Part shown: piece after piece, positions 1 through 5,953 of the stretch
Layout of the letters: each line of letters begins with the position of its first letter
How positions within the stretch are numbered: the stretch's first letter is position 1
Assembly: GCA_934101275.1 (NCBI GenBank)
Contig: CAKOQM010000034.1
Location: 1-14,413, forward strand
Direction of reading: 5' to 3'
Origin: an uncultured Bacilli bacterium
GTDB taxonomy: Bacteria > Bacillota_I > Bacilli_A > RF39 > UBA660
DNA length: 14,413 nucleotides
Position numbers and translations under genes: made by a program
Notes under the pieces: generated by a model
The model's database searches: none
What the model was told of the DNA's origin: nothing
What the model saw: the letters and a program-made list of their open reading frames with translations, nothing else

Positions 1-206
1 TTAACGATATTTTTGTTTATTCCAATACTTGGATGAATGAGTTTGATATCTTTATCAATCATATCTACAGGAATACCGATAGCTAGACTTATGATTTTGC
101 GAAGATATTCTAAGCCTACTTTCTTCTCGGTAAATAATTTTTTAGCCACCTTATCTTTAAGTAAGGGAAACTTAATTTTTTCTTTTACTGTTGTATTTGT
201 TGTCAT
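1..206 (-). CDS. Rpn-family PD-(D/E)XK nuclease / putative transposase, N-terminal part (runs off left edge)
   Basis: The minus-strand frame is open from an ATG at 204-206 to the window edge, giving 68 codons without a stop. The protein begins MTTNTTVKEKIKFPLLKD and continues with VAKKLFTEKKVGLEYLRKII and IGIPVDMI. This 'K.LF....(n)..YL..II....GI' layout is typical of the N-terminus of the PDDEXK_2/Rpn family, which precedes the nuclease core; the catalytic D and E-x-K residues would lie beyond the window. Family members are DNA nucleases linked to recombination and often misnamed transposases. An AAAGGA Shine-Dalgarno lies about 9 nt before the ATG, and the gene has its own promoter candidate at 252-279. 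A terminator at 300-326 separates it from the upstream tgt run, so it is an independent unit. The family call rests on 68 residues only. It resembles the gene at the opposite window edge in type but not closely in sequence. Confidence 0.6.
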   Translation of the reverse strand, partial: MTTNTTVKEKIKFPLLKDKVAKKLFTEKKVGLEYLRKIISLAIGIPVDMIDKDIKLIHPSIGINKNIV

Positions 207-251
207 ATATTTAATCCTTTCATTTGATGTCTTTTCGAAAAAACTGTCCTT

Positions 252-279
252 ATTCTACACACTAAAAATTTATTTGCAA
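252..279 (-). promoter_or_regulatory. Candidate promoter for the left-edge Rpn gene
   Basis: On the minus strand TTGCAA (274-279), a 16-bp spacer and TAGAAT (252-257) form a sigma-A-type promoter. Transcription would begin near 245, giving a leader of about 40 nt before the ATG at 206. It sits just downstream of the terminator at 300-326, as expected for a separate transcription unit. The -10 matches consensus at 5 of 6 positions and the -35 at 4 of 6, so this is a moderate call. Confidence 0.45.
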
Positions 280-299
280 CCGATTCGACAAAACATGTC

Positions 300-326
300 A
301 AAAAAAAAGCTTATTTTGATAAACTT
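300..326 (-). terminator. Rho-independent terminator after the tgt run
   Basis: Read on the minus strand, AAGTTTAT (326-319), loop CAAA and ATAAGCTT (314-307) form an 8-bp stem with one G-U pair. It is followed directly by an unbroken T run (306-300). It lies 17 bp beyond the stop codon of the 106-residue gene and before the left-edge Rpn gene. It would end the transcript that carries the 181-residue gene, tgt and the 106-residue gene. Confidence 0.75.
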
Positions 327-342
327 CTCTTTATTTTGTTTT

Positions 343-663
343 TTAATCGACTCCATGAAAAACATAAGTATTATTTTCTTTGGCAACATAAGAGTCTTGA
401 GAATAGTACATTTTGGTTATTGGATTCACTTCTTCTTTCAAATAGTTTAACTTGATAAGTTCTTTTAAAGTCACGTTTTTTCCTTCACATTTATCTTCTA
501 AAAAACACGTATGACAAGCTTCTATTATCCTCTTTTCAGAGACTAATATAAGCCGTCTTTCATGTTTTTTATAAGCATTATAAAAGGAAATACCAAGCAC
601 TAATAAGACAGTTAAAAAGAAAGTACCAAAACACAACTTAAAATTAGATATTTTTATTTCCAT
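343..663 (-). CDS. Small membrane-anchored protein, pseudopilin-like (tentative)
   Basis: A 106-residue protein with a short charged N-terminus and one hydrophobic segment at about residues 9-29, followed by a charged, outward-type domain. The order suggests an N-terminal anchor with the remainder outside the membrane. Residues 50-59 hold three cysteines (ACHTCFLEDKC). The next stretch, TLKELIKLNYLKEEVNPITK, resembles the 'TLKEL...GYL...DP.T' segment in the C-terminal domains of Gram-positive type II/IV pseudopilins. The usual prepilin peptidase motif (G-F-T-L-x-E) is absent, so it may not be processed. Its ATG lies inside the end of tgt (20-bp overlap) with only a weak GAAGAG ahead, pointing to translational coupling. 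It is the last gene before the terminator. A real gene is likely; the pseudopilin assignment is a resemblance only. Confidence 0.6.
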   Translation of the reverse strand: MEIKISNFKLCFGTFFLTVLLVLGISFYNAYKKHERRLILVSEKRIIEACHTCFLEDKCEGKNVTLKELIKLNYLKEEVNPITKMYYSQDSYVAKENNTYVFHGVD

Positions 664-1768
664 AGTAATTTTTAATAAACTCTTCTCTAAATTCTTCTAA
701 ACGATCTTCTTTTATCGCCTTTCTTATTTCTTCCATTAAAGAAACAAGATAACGAATATTATGGATAGATAAAAGACGAGCCCCAAAAGTTTCATCGGCA
801 TTTATTAAATGTTTAATATAGGCCTTTGTATAATGTTTACAAGCATAACAATCACACTCATTACTAATAGGAGTAAAGTCTTCTTTGTACTTCGCATTTT
901 TCAAATTAATTTTACCATATTTTGTAAAGGCATGCCCATGACGAGCTAATCTTGTTGGTGTCACACAGTCAAATAAATCGACGCCTCTTATAACACCTTC
1001 CACAAGATCAATGGGTTCTCCTATTCCCATAGCATAACGAAGTTTATCTTCTGGCAAATATTTTGTTGAATAAGAAAATGCTTTATACATATCTTCTTTC
1101 GATTCATGATCATTAGCAACGCCTCCAATAGAATAACCATCAAATCCCATAGCCACCAAACTTTCAGCACTAAATTTTCGAAGGTCTTCATAAGCACCAC
1201 CTTGAACAATACCAAAAAGAAGCTGATTTTCTCCTTTAAAAACATCTTTACCACGTTTTGCCCATCGAAGAGTTCTTTCAACACTTTGTTTTAAATAATC
1301 ATGAGAAGCACTCGCTGGGGGACATTCATCAAAACTCATAACGATATCACTACCTAAATTTTCTTGAATTTTTATAGATTTTTCTGGTGTTAAAAATAAT
1401 TTATCTCCATTATATTGATTTTTAAAATGAACGCCCTCTTCTGTAATATCTTTTGGTCTTGCTAAAGAAAAAACTTGAAAGCCTCCTGAATCTGTTAAAA
1501 TAGGGCCATCATAATTCATAAATTTATGTAGTCCTCCTGCTTTTTTTACTATTTCATCGCCTGGTCTTAACCATAAATGATACGTGTTAGCTAAAATAAT
1601 ACCTGCCCTCGTCTCTTTCACTTCTTCTGGGCTTAACGTTTTAACCGTAGCTTGCGTACCAACAGGCATAAACATAGGCGTTTCATATTCTTGACCATTA
1701 TAAATAATCTTACCTAATCTAGACCCTGTTTTGGTTTCTTTTTTTGTTAATTCAAATTGTAATTTCAT
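644..1768 (-). CDS. tgt: tRNA-guanine(34) transglycosylase
   Basis: TGT exchanges guanine at the wobble position (34) of GUN-anticodon tRNAs (Asp, Asn, His, Tyr) for preQ1 or, in some bacteria, queuine. At 374 residues it is full length. Visible family features are the base-binding/general Asp in LTDSGGFQVFSL (D93), the FDECPP segment (D147), GIVQGG (185-190), the nucleophile region GVDLFDC (D264) and a complete zinc site, CDCYAC (C305, C307, C310) with H336. All key residues are present, so it should be active. The specificity loop after GFDGYSIGG reads VANDHES where well-studied preQ1-type enzymes have LAVGE, with apparently one extra residue; this loop helps choose preQ1 or queuine. The ATG overlaps the TGA of the upstream 181-residue gene (ATGA), implying coupled translation. 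No que genes are visible nearby. Confidence 0.97.
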   Translation of the reverse strand: MKLQFELTKKETKTGSRLGKIIYNGQEYETPMFMPVGTQATVKTLSPEEVKETRAGIILANTYHLWLRPGDEIVKKAGGLHKFMNYDGPILTDSGGFQVFSLARPKDITEEGVHFKNQYNGDKLFLTPEKSIKIQENLGSDIVMSFDECPPASASHDYLKQSVERTLRWAKRGKDVFKGENQLLFGIVQGGAYEDLRKFSAESLVAMGFDGYSIGGVANDHESKEDMYKAFSYSTKYLPEDKLRYAMGIGEPIDLVEGVIRGVDLFDCVTPTRLARHGHAFTKYGKINLKNAKYKEDFTPISNECDCYACKHYTKAYIKHLINADETFGARLLSIHNIRYLVSLMEEIRKAIKEDRLEEFREEFIKNYYGNKNI

Positions 1769-2310
1769 CTTTGTTTTACTTCCTTTCTTTTTTGCTCTTC
1801 TATTTCTTGTTTTAAAAGTTCTATTGCGTTATTTTTAGAAGGACTATTAGCAATAATTGCTTCAATGGTTAAACTTCTAAAATTAGGTATTCCACAATTA
1901 TAGGAAATAGGTTCAGTACTATAAACAATTGTTGAAAATAAATTAGGATTCAAAAAGAACTCACTTTGAAAAATAGACATTTGACTTTCCAAAAAAGATA
2001 CTTGAAAATCTGACATATGCTCTGGAAGCGCCAAAGTCATAAAATATTTTCCATCTGTTCTTTGACCAGAGGACAATCCTACCATAACATCATTTTCACA
2101 TAAAGTTTGAATAAGATCATTGTGTCCTCTTCCTCTACCTTTATGATCTAATTTATGATCAATTATGAACTTCATTGTAGTATCTTGATGATCTGGTCCT
2201 TGGAAAACATATTTTTCTCCATAAAAAGTTTCTTCAAAATTATGATAAGTATCCACACCTCGAGGAACATACCAAATTAAATATTCACTTACGTTTATTT
2301 TAGCATTCAT
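1765..2310 (-). CDS. Protein of unknown function, coupled to tgt
   Basis: A 181-residue soluble protein that I do not recognise. It has no signal peptide or membrane segment. The N-terminal half is rich in aromatic and polar residues (YLIWYVPRGVDTYHNFEETF), followed by HKGRGRGHNDLIQTL around residues 56-70. A hydrophobic core then includes VGLSSGQRTDGKYFMTLALP, and the C-terminus is a charged, probably helical tail (EEQKRKEVKQR). No catalytic motif can be named. The start is well supported: GGAAGG lies 8 nt before the ATG and an extended -10 promoter lies 37 bp upstream. Its stop overlaps the tgt start by ATGA, so it is the first gene of the tgt transcript and is translated in step with it. 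That makes a link to tRNA modification or base salvage possible but unproven. Confidence 0.8.
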   Translation of the reverse strand: MNAKINVSEYLIWYVPRGVDTYHNFEETFYGEKYVFQGPDHQDTTMKFIIDHKLDHKGRGRGHNDLIQTLCENDVMVGLSSGQRTDGKYFMTLALPEHMSDFQVSFLESQMSIFQSEFFLNPNLFSTIVYSTEPISYNCGIPNFRSLTIEAIIANSPSKNNAIELLKQEIEEQKRKEVKQR

Positions 2311-2346
2311 ATATTTTTCCTTCCATTCAACGTTCTCGCAGAAGTT

Positions 2347-2355
2347 ATTTTAACA
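2347..2355 (-). promoter_or_regulatory. Extended -10 promoter for the unknown gene/tgt transcript
   Basis: Minus-strand TGTTAAAAT has the TGn extension followed by TAAAAT at 2352-2347. It is about 37 bp before the ATG at 2310, and the -35 region is poor, as is usual for extended -10 promoters. The resulting leader would be short (about 30 nt) and holds no preQ1-riboswitch-like fold that I can see. Confidence 0.45.
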
Positions 2356-2367
2356 TAGTTTTTCATT

Positions 2368-3411
2368 TTAATCATTCATATTTTTACCTGTTACGGCAAA
2401 AACCATTTTGGGTAACATAGTTGTTAAATATTTGGCTACCTCCGGGTCAATCAAATCTCTATTTTTTAATAAATTTTTAATATCATTTATATTAAATTCA
2501 AATTCTTCATCATATTTTTTATCAATGGTTTTTAAAAACATTTCAATAACTTCTTTTACTTTTTCGGTTTCTAATTTATCCATTCCTATCGTGGTACTCT
2601 CATTTAAATGTTTCGAAATACTAGATAAAGTACCTTCTAAGAAAAATTCGCCAAAAATACCCCATGTTGTTGGATAATGTTCCTTAAAAGCTAGTTCACA
2701 GCTTTCTACAACTGTATAATTTTTATTAAATAATAAAGCACCAACCACGGAACCCGTAGGGATAATATTAACAAGTTTAGGTAATAACTCACGATACTTT
2801 AAAGAGGTAAATTCTTTCTTTAAAAAACCTGGTCCATCAAAATTATATACTTTCTTTACTTTTTTAAATAAAGGTCGACTTAACTCCATCACAGAAGACA
2901 TGGCCAAATTACCACCTTTGCTATGCCCAACAACATAAACATTTCTATCATTAAATTTTATATTATCTTCTAAATATTTCAAAGAAAGACGTTGTGTATA
3001 GGTAGGATAATCATACAAAAGGCGAAAATTCTCTACCCAGCCGATCGTAGAACCATCCGTTCCTTTAAAAGCAATAATTGTTTTTTTATTTATTAAAAAT
3101 TTACAAGCCCCAAATTGCGTTTTTTCATTTTTCTGATTAACAAAATTCATTATTTTCATATTTGCATAACGTTTAGCCTTTTGTAAATATTTTAAAACCT
3201 CATAACTTTTAGGGATCATCATGCCTTCATACTCTTTATTTTCTAATTTTAAAGCCTCTTTGGAAAATTCTTCCAAACTTTTCGCTTCTTTAAAATCATT
3301 TAAAGGCAAATAAACTAATATAGATAAGACCAAATGATCTAAGATATTTAAATGAACTTCATCAAAAGAAACATTTTGATAATATTTTAAATAATCCATA
3401 ATGGTATACAT
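2368..3411 (-). CDS. Mbeg1-like / DUF2974 family alpha/beta-hydrolase (putative lipase/esterase)
   Basis: A 347-residue serine hydrolase of the lipase-like alpha/beta fold. The nucleophile elbow is VVGHSKGGNLA (S164). Upstream is FKGTDGSTIGWVENF (115-129), equivalent to the 'FRGTD.t..gW.eDf' motif of DUF2974 proteins. FDGPGF (191-196) and EHYPTTW (244-250) follow; the latter matches the family's 'QHDPf.W' motif, so H245 is the likely catalytic histidine. There is no signal peptide, so it is probably cytoplasmic. The natural substrate of this family is not established. AAGGA precedes the ATG, and an extended -10 lies in the 29-bp gap after the yolD-like gene, so it can be transcribed alone as well as by read-through from the polymerase unit. 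No obvious terminator follows it. Confidence 0.88.
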   Translation of the reverse strand: MYTIMDYLKYYQNVSFDEVHLNILDHLVLSILVYLPLNDFKEAKSLEEFSKEALKLENKEYEGMMIPKSYEVLKYLQKAKRYANMKIMNFVNQKNEKTQFGACKFLINKKTIIAFKGTDGSTIGWVENFRLLYDYPTYTQRLSLKYLEDNIKFNDRNVYVVGHSKGGNLAMSSVMELSRPLFKKVKKVYNFDGPGFLKKEFTSLKYRELLPKLVNIIPTGSVVGALLFNKNYTVVESCELAFKEHYPTTWGIFGEFFLEGTLSSISKHLNESTTIGMDKLETEKVKEVIEMFLKTIDKKYDEEFEFNINDIKNLLKNRDLIDPEVAKYLTTMLPKMVFAVTGKNMND

Positions 3412-3434
3412 CGAAATTTCCTTCTTTCAAAACC

Positions 3435-3443
3435 ATTATATCA
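3435..3443 (-). promoter_or_regulatory. Extended -10 promoter for the DUF2974 hydrolase
   Basis: Minus-strand TGATATAAT is a consensus extended -10 (TGn plus TATAAT at 3440-3435). Its TGA is the stop codon of the upstream yolD-like gene. It lies 24 bp before the hydrolase ATG, giving a very short leader that still includes the AAGGA ribosome site. Confidence 0.5.
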
Positions 3444-3866
3444 TAACCATTTAAAATCATCAGTAAAGACTGTCATATCTAAAATATTTTTTAAAGGTAT
3501 TTCTTCCTTTTCATTCGTTATAAGTAACTTGTTTTCTGATTTTATTTTAAAAATTCTTACTTCTTTTTTCAAAATATAACCGCCATTTTTTTCTTTATCT
3601 TTTAGAAAATAAGTAAGAAAAATGGATGGCCTTTGATCTAAATTTTGTTCTAACCATTTCCATTTATAATCTAGTTCATCTAATTCATCAGAAGAAAGGC
3701 TTGGTTTTTTATCCACTATTTTTTCTGTATCTTTAATTTGTTCTTTATAACCTGTTAAGGCGGCAAAAGCCCCAAACTGATACGCTCTTTCTTCTAAAGA
3801 CATTCTTTTATGTATAAAAGACTCATGATGCGGTAGATTTATAATATCTTTGTATTTATCAAGCAC
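3441..3866 (-). CDS. YolD-like protein, partner of the Y-family polymerase
   Basis: About 141 residues. The N-terminal region DIINLPHHESFIHKRMSLEE followed by RAYQFGAFAALTGY is the YolD-like family signature ('d.p.H.S..h..Ms...RA.qFapFaAL.Gy'). YolD proteins are usually encoded beside UvrX-type Y-family polymerases and have been proposed as UmuD-like partners; their biochemical role is not firmly known. The gene overlaps the 3' end of the polymerase gene. No ATG fits. I chose GTG at 3866-3864 because GGTGG lies 5 nt upstream and the protein then begins MLDKYKDIINL, like its relatives. TTG at 3878 and GTG at 3875 are possible longer starts with poorer ribosome sites. The C-terminal half is the variable beta-rich part of the family. 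Confidence 0.88.
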   Translation of the reverse strand: MLDKYKDIINLPHHESFIHKRMSLEERAYQFGAFAALTGYKEQIKDTEKIVDKKPSLSSDELDELDYKWKWLEQNLDQRPSIFLTYFLKDKEKNGGYILKKEVRIFKIKSENKLLITNEKEEIPLKNILDMTVFTDDFKWL

Positions 3867-5352
3867 GATGACCACCAATCTCTCTATTTCTTTCTTTAGC
3901 CGTTGCCCCTTTTTCTAAATTCATACCCTTTAAAATAGCATTTTTACCATATTTTTTCTTAATATTTAAGATCACTTCTTGAATTTCATGTTCTTTTTGT
4001 ATTTCTTTTTGTTCTTGTTTTTTCTCTTCATCTTTTGTAAAGCTATCTGAAAACAAGTCAAATTGAACATTTTCTCTTTTGACTTTTTCATCTTTATCAT
4101 AAGATAAATCTTCAAAGGAAACAGTAAGACGTCTTACTAAAAGATAAGGATTAATAATTTTTTCAAAAAGTTCCAGTGTTTTTTGACATAAAAGTTTAGA
4201 TGAAGCTGTTTTTTTGTTTAAACGAATGGTGCCATGGGCAGGACGAGGCACCTTTCTGCCATACATATCAGATGTAAGTTCTCCTTTAATGTATTGACTT
4301 CTATTGTAATCTGATAAATTATCCACATCATAACCAATATGTAAAACAATCTTATCCGTCACAAAATGCTTACTTACCAATTCATAACACATCAAATCCA
4401 CCATTTCTCGAATAACGAGTTGGACTTGTAAGGCTTCGTAAGGACAGGATAAAACTTGGCCTTGTGAAATACTTTTACTAATAGGACGACAATTTTTAAT
4501 TTGTTCTATAGTAACAGGTTCGTACCCCCAAGCATGATCAATTAAAGTCTCTGCATTTACCCCAAAAATCTTATACAAAAACTCTTCATTTTGATGAGAA
4601 CAAAGGGCAATATCGCCCATGGTTTTTATATTATAAGTTAAAAGTTTTTCCATACTTTTTTTACCAACACGCCAAAAATCACTCAAAGGTTCATGACACC
4701 ATAATTTTTCACGATAAGTTTTTTCATTTAAAGAGGCTATGCGCACCCCAAAAGAATTAGGTGGCATATGTTTAGCCACAATATCCATGGCAACCTTTGC
4801 TAAATATAAATTTGTGCCGATTCCAGCGGTTGCCGTAATACCGGTCGTATCATAAATATCTTTAATTAGCATTGTCGCAAGTTCTTCAGGTGTTTTTTGA
4901 TATAAAGATAAATAAGACGTGGCATCAATAAACACTTCATCAATCGAATAGCTATAAATATCTTCTTTGGAAATATATTTTAAATAAATAGAAAATATTT
5001 TAGTACTATATTTCATGTAATAAGCCATACGAGGACGCGCAATAATAAAATCTATTTCTGTACATGGATTCTTTGTTAGTTCCTCATCGTCATAACTTTT
5101 TTTCGTAAGACGATAACCCTTTTTCTTTCGTTTATAATTTTCTTTTCGCACGATTTCTTTTACTTCATAAAGTCTGGCTCTACCTCCCAAACCATATTTT
5201 TTTAAACAGGGAGTTATAGCAAGGCAAATCGTTTTATCCGTTCGCTCTTCATCGGCAACCACTAAATTTGTTTTCAAGGGATCCAAATTTCTTTCACGAC
5301 ACTCTACAGAAGCATAAAAACTTTTTAGATCAATACATAAATAGCTTTTCAT
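3859..5352 (-). CDS. Y-family DNA polymerase (UvrX/ImpB-UmuC type), translesion synthesis
   Basis: A 497-residue error-prone polymerase. The catalytic carboxylates are D8 in CIDLKSFYASVE and D138/E139 in YSIDEVFID; Y13 sits at the usual steric-gate position. Between the first two conserved blocks is the basic insertion around residues 72-110 common in the UvrX/phage-type branch. The helix-hairpin-helix and little-finger regions follow. QFDLF at residues 430-434 matches the bacterial beta-clamp binding pentapeptide. A charged, probably coiled-coil tail follows and ends near a conserved-looking NREIGGHRA. Members bypass DNA lesions at the replication fork with low fidelity. A consensus extended -10 promoter and an AAGGTGAT ribosome site support the ATG at 5352. 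The next gene is yolD-like and overlaps it. I see no LexA-type CGAAC-N4-GTTCG box, so SOS control is not shown. Confidence 0.93.
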   Translation of the reverse strand: MKSYLCIDLKSFYASVECRERNLDPLKTNLVVADEERTDKTICLAITPCLKKYGLGGRARLYEVKEIVRKENYKRKKKGYRLTKKSYDDEELTKNPCTEIDFIIARPRMAYYMKYSTKIFSIYLKYISKEDIYSYSIDEVFIDATSYLSLYQKTPEELATMLIKDIYDTTGITATAGIGTNLYLAKVAMDIVAKHMPPNSFGVRIASLNEKTYREKLWCHEPLSDFWRVGKKSMEKLLTYNIKTMGDIALCSHQNEEFLYKIFGVNAETLIDHAWGYEPVTIEQIKNCRPISKSISQGQVLSCPYEALQVQLVIREMVDLMCYELVSKHFVTDKIVLHIGYDVDNLSDYNRSQYIKGELTSDMYGRKVPRPAHGTIRLNKKTASSKLLCQKTLELFEKIINPYLLVRRLTVSFEDLSYDKDEKVKRENVQFDLFSDSFTKDEEKKQEQKEIQKEHEIQEVILNIKKKYGKNAILKGMNLEKGATAKERNREIGGHRA

Positions 5353-5388
5353 GGTATCACCTTCTTATAACGCTTTTAAATATGCTTT

Positions 5389-5397
5389 ATTATAACA
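5389..5397 (-). promoter_or_regulatory. Extended -10 promoter for the Y-family polymerase
   Basis: Minus-strand TGTTATAAT is a perfect TGnTATAAT element, 37 bp before the polymerase ATG. It lies immediately downstream of the greA terminator. The -35 position is a T-rich tract without a good match. It gives the polymerase unit transcription independent of the greA operon. Confidence 0.6.
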
Positions 5398-5410
5398 TAA
5401 GTTTCTCATC

Positions 5411-5438
5411 AAAAAAAAGATGCCTATTTGACATCTTT
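5411..5438 (-). terminator. Rho-independent terminator of greA
   Basis: On the minus strand AAAGATGTC (5438-5430), loop AAATA and GGCATCTTT (5424-5416) form a 9-bp stem with one G-U pair, followed by further Ts to 5411. The hairpin overlaps the greA stop codon (TAG, 5426-5424). It closes the ireB-to-greA unit. Confidence 0.85.
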
Positions 5439-5885
5439 AATTGTTACAGAATAAGAACCATTTGGACTGGAAACTTCAACAGCTTCTCCTTTTTTATGGC
5501 CTAAAACAGCAGCCCCGATAGGACTTTCATTAGAAATCTTATTTTCAAAAGGATCGGCTTCCATAGAACCAACGATTTGATATTCGTCTTCCTCTCCATC
5601 GTCATATAAAATAACGACCGTATTACCAACAGATACTAAACCTTTGGCATCTTTTTCTGCAATTTTACTATGTTCAAGTTTAAATTCAAGTTCTTTAATA
5701 CGTGCTTCAATTTGGGCTTGTTCATCTCTTGCGGCATCATAATCAGCATTTTCAGATAAGTCACCTTGTGCGCGCGCATCTTTTAAGTCTTTTATCACAC
5801 GTGGGCGAACCACATTTTTTAAATTGTTTAATTCTGTTTCTAAATCTAAATAACCTTCTGGAGTCAAAATAATTTCTTGATTCAT
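5424..5885 (-). CDS. greA: Transcription elongation factor GreA
   Basis: A 153-residue protein, the normal GreA length. GreA enters the RNA polymerase secondary channel and stimulates cleavage of backtracked transcripts. The N-terminal coiled coil carries the conserved tip GDLSENADYDAARDEQ with the acidic residues that coordinate the active-site metal. The C-terminal FKBP-like domain includes ISNESPIGAAVLGHKKGE. I chose ATG at 5885, which gives MNQEIILTPEGYLDLETEL like other GreA proteins and has GAGG 9 nt upstream. A GTG at 5900 would add five residues and has no fitting ribosome site. The gene has its own consensus promoter inside the end of the upstream U32 gene and its own terminator. In B. 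subtilis udk lies between yrrO and greA; here it is absent. Confidence 0.97.
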   Translation of the reverse strand: MNQEIILTPEGYLDLETELNNLKNVVRPRVIKDLKDARAQGDLSENADYDAARDEQAQIEARIKELEFKLEHSKIAEKDAKGLVSVGNTVVILYDDGEEDEYQIVGSMEADPFENKISNESPIGAAVLGHKKGEAVEVSSPNGSYSVTIKDVK

Positions 5886-5924
5886 CAATAAAGGCCTCAC
5901 TTTCTTTATAAATTCACGTGCAAC

Positions 5925-5953
5925 ATCATACTATAAATAGTCTTTCTTGTCAA
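5925..5953 (-). promoter_or_regulatory. Promoter for greA, inside the 3' end of the U32 gene
   Basis: Minus-strand TTGACA (5953-5948), a spacer of exactly 17 bp and TATGAT (5930-5925) form a near-consensus sigma-A promoter. The -35 is perfect and the -10 matches at 5 of 6 positions. The -35 overlaps the last codons of the U32 gene. The start site near 5918 gives a leader of about 33 nt to the greA ATG at 5885. Confidence 0.7.

Noticed and set aside
296..301. Consensus TTGACA on the minus strand, possible -35
   Set aside because: No -10 lies at 16-18 bp downstream, and it sits at the end of the terminator T run. TTGCAA/TAGAAT nearby is the better promoter.
37..450. Plus-strand open frame of 137 codons
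   Set aside because: It overlaps the left-edge minus-strand gene, its promoter, the terminator and the next gene. It has no ribosome site and reads as low-complexity hydrophobic sequence, so it is a shadow frame.
1021..1284. Second minus-strand frame inside tgt (87 codons), and similar frames at 1106-1294, 2408-2677, 5268-5504, 12531-12716 and 12676-12879
   Set aside because: All lie wholly or mostly inside well-supported genes in another frame, lack ribosome sites and have no recognisable motifs.
1765..1768. Mycoplasma genetic code (TGA as Trp)
   Set aside because: TGA ends several genes at conserved positions, including ATGA overlaps at 1765-1768, 7118-7121 and 9856-9859, while Trp is encoded by TGG.
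2311..2367. preQ1 riboswitch upstream of the tgt transcript
   Set aside because: The leader is only about 30 nt from the predicted start and lacks the conserved pseudoknot sequence; only a weak TTCT-GCG-AGAA hairpin is seen.
5353..5410. LexA/SOS operator before the Y-family polymerase
   Set aside because: No CGAAC-N4-GTTCG or close variant is present.
5886..5900. GTG at 5900 as greA start
   Set aside because: It would add MRPLL before the usual GreA N-terminus and has no ribosome site at the right distance; ATG 5885 has GAGG 9 nt upstream.
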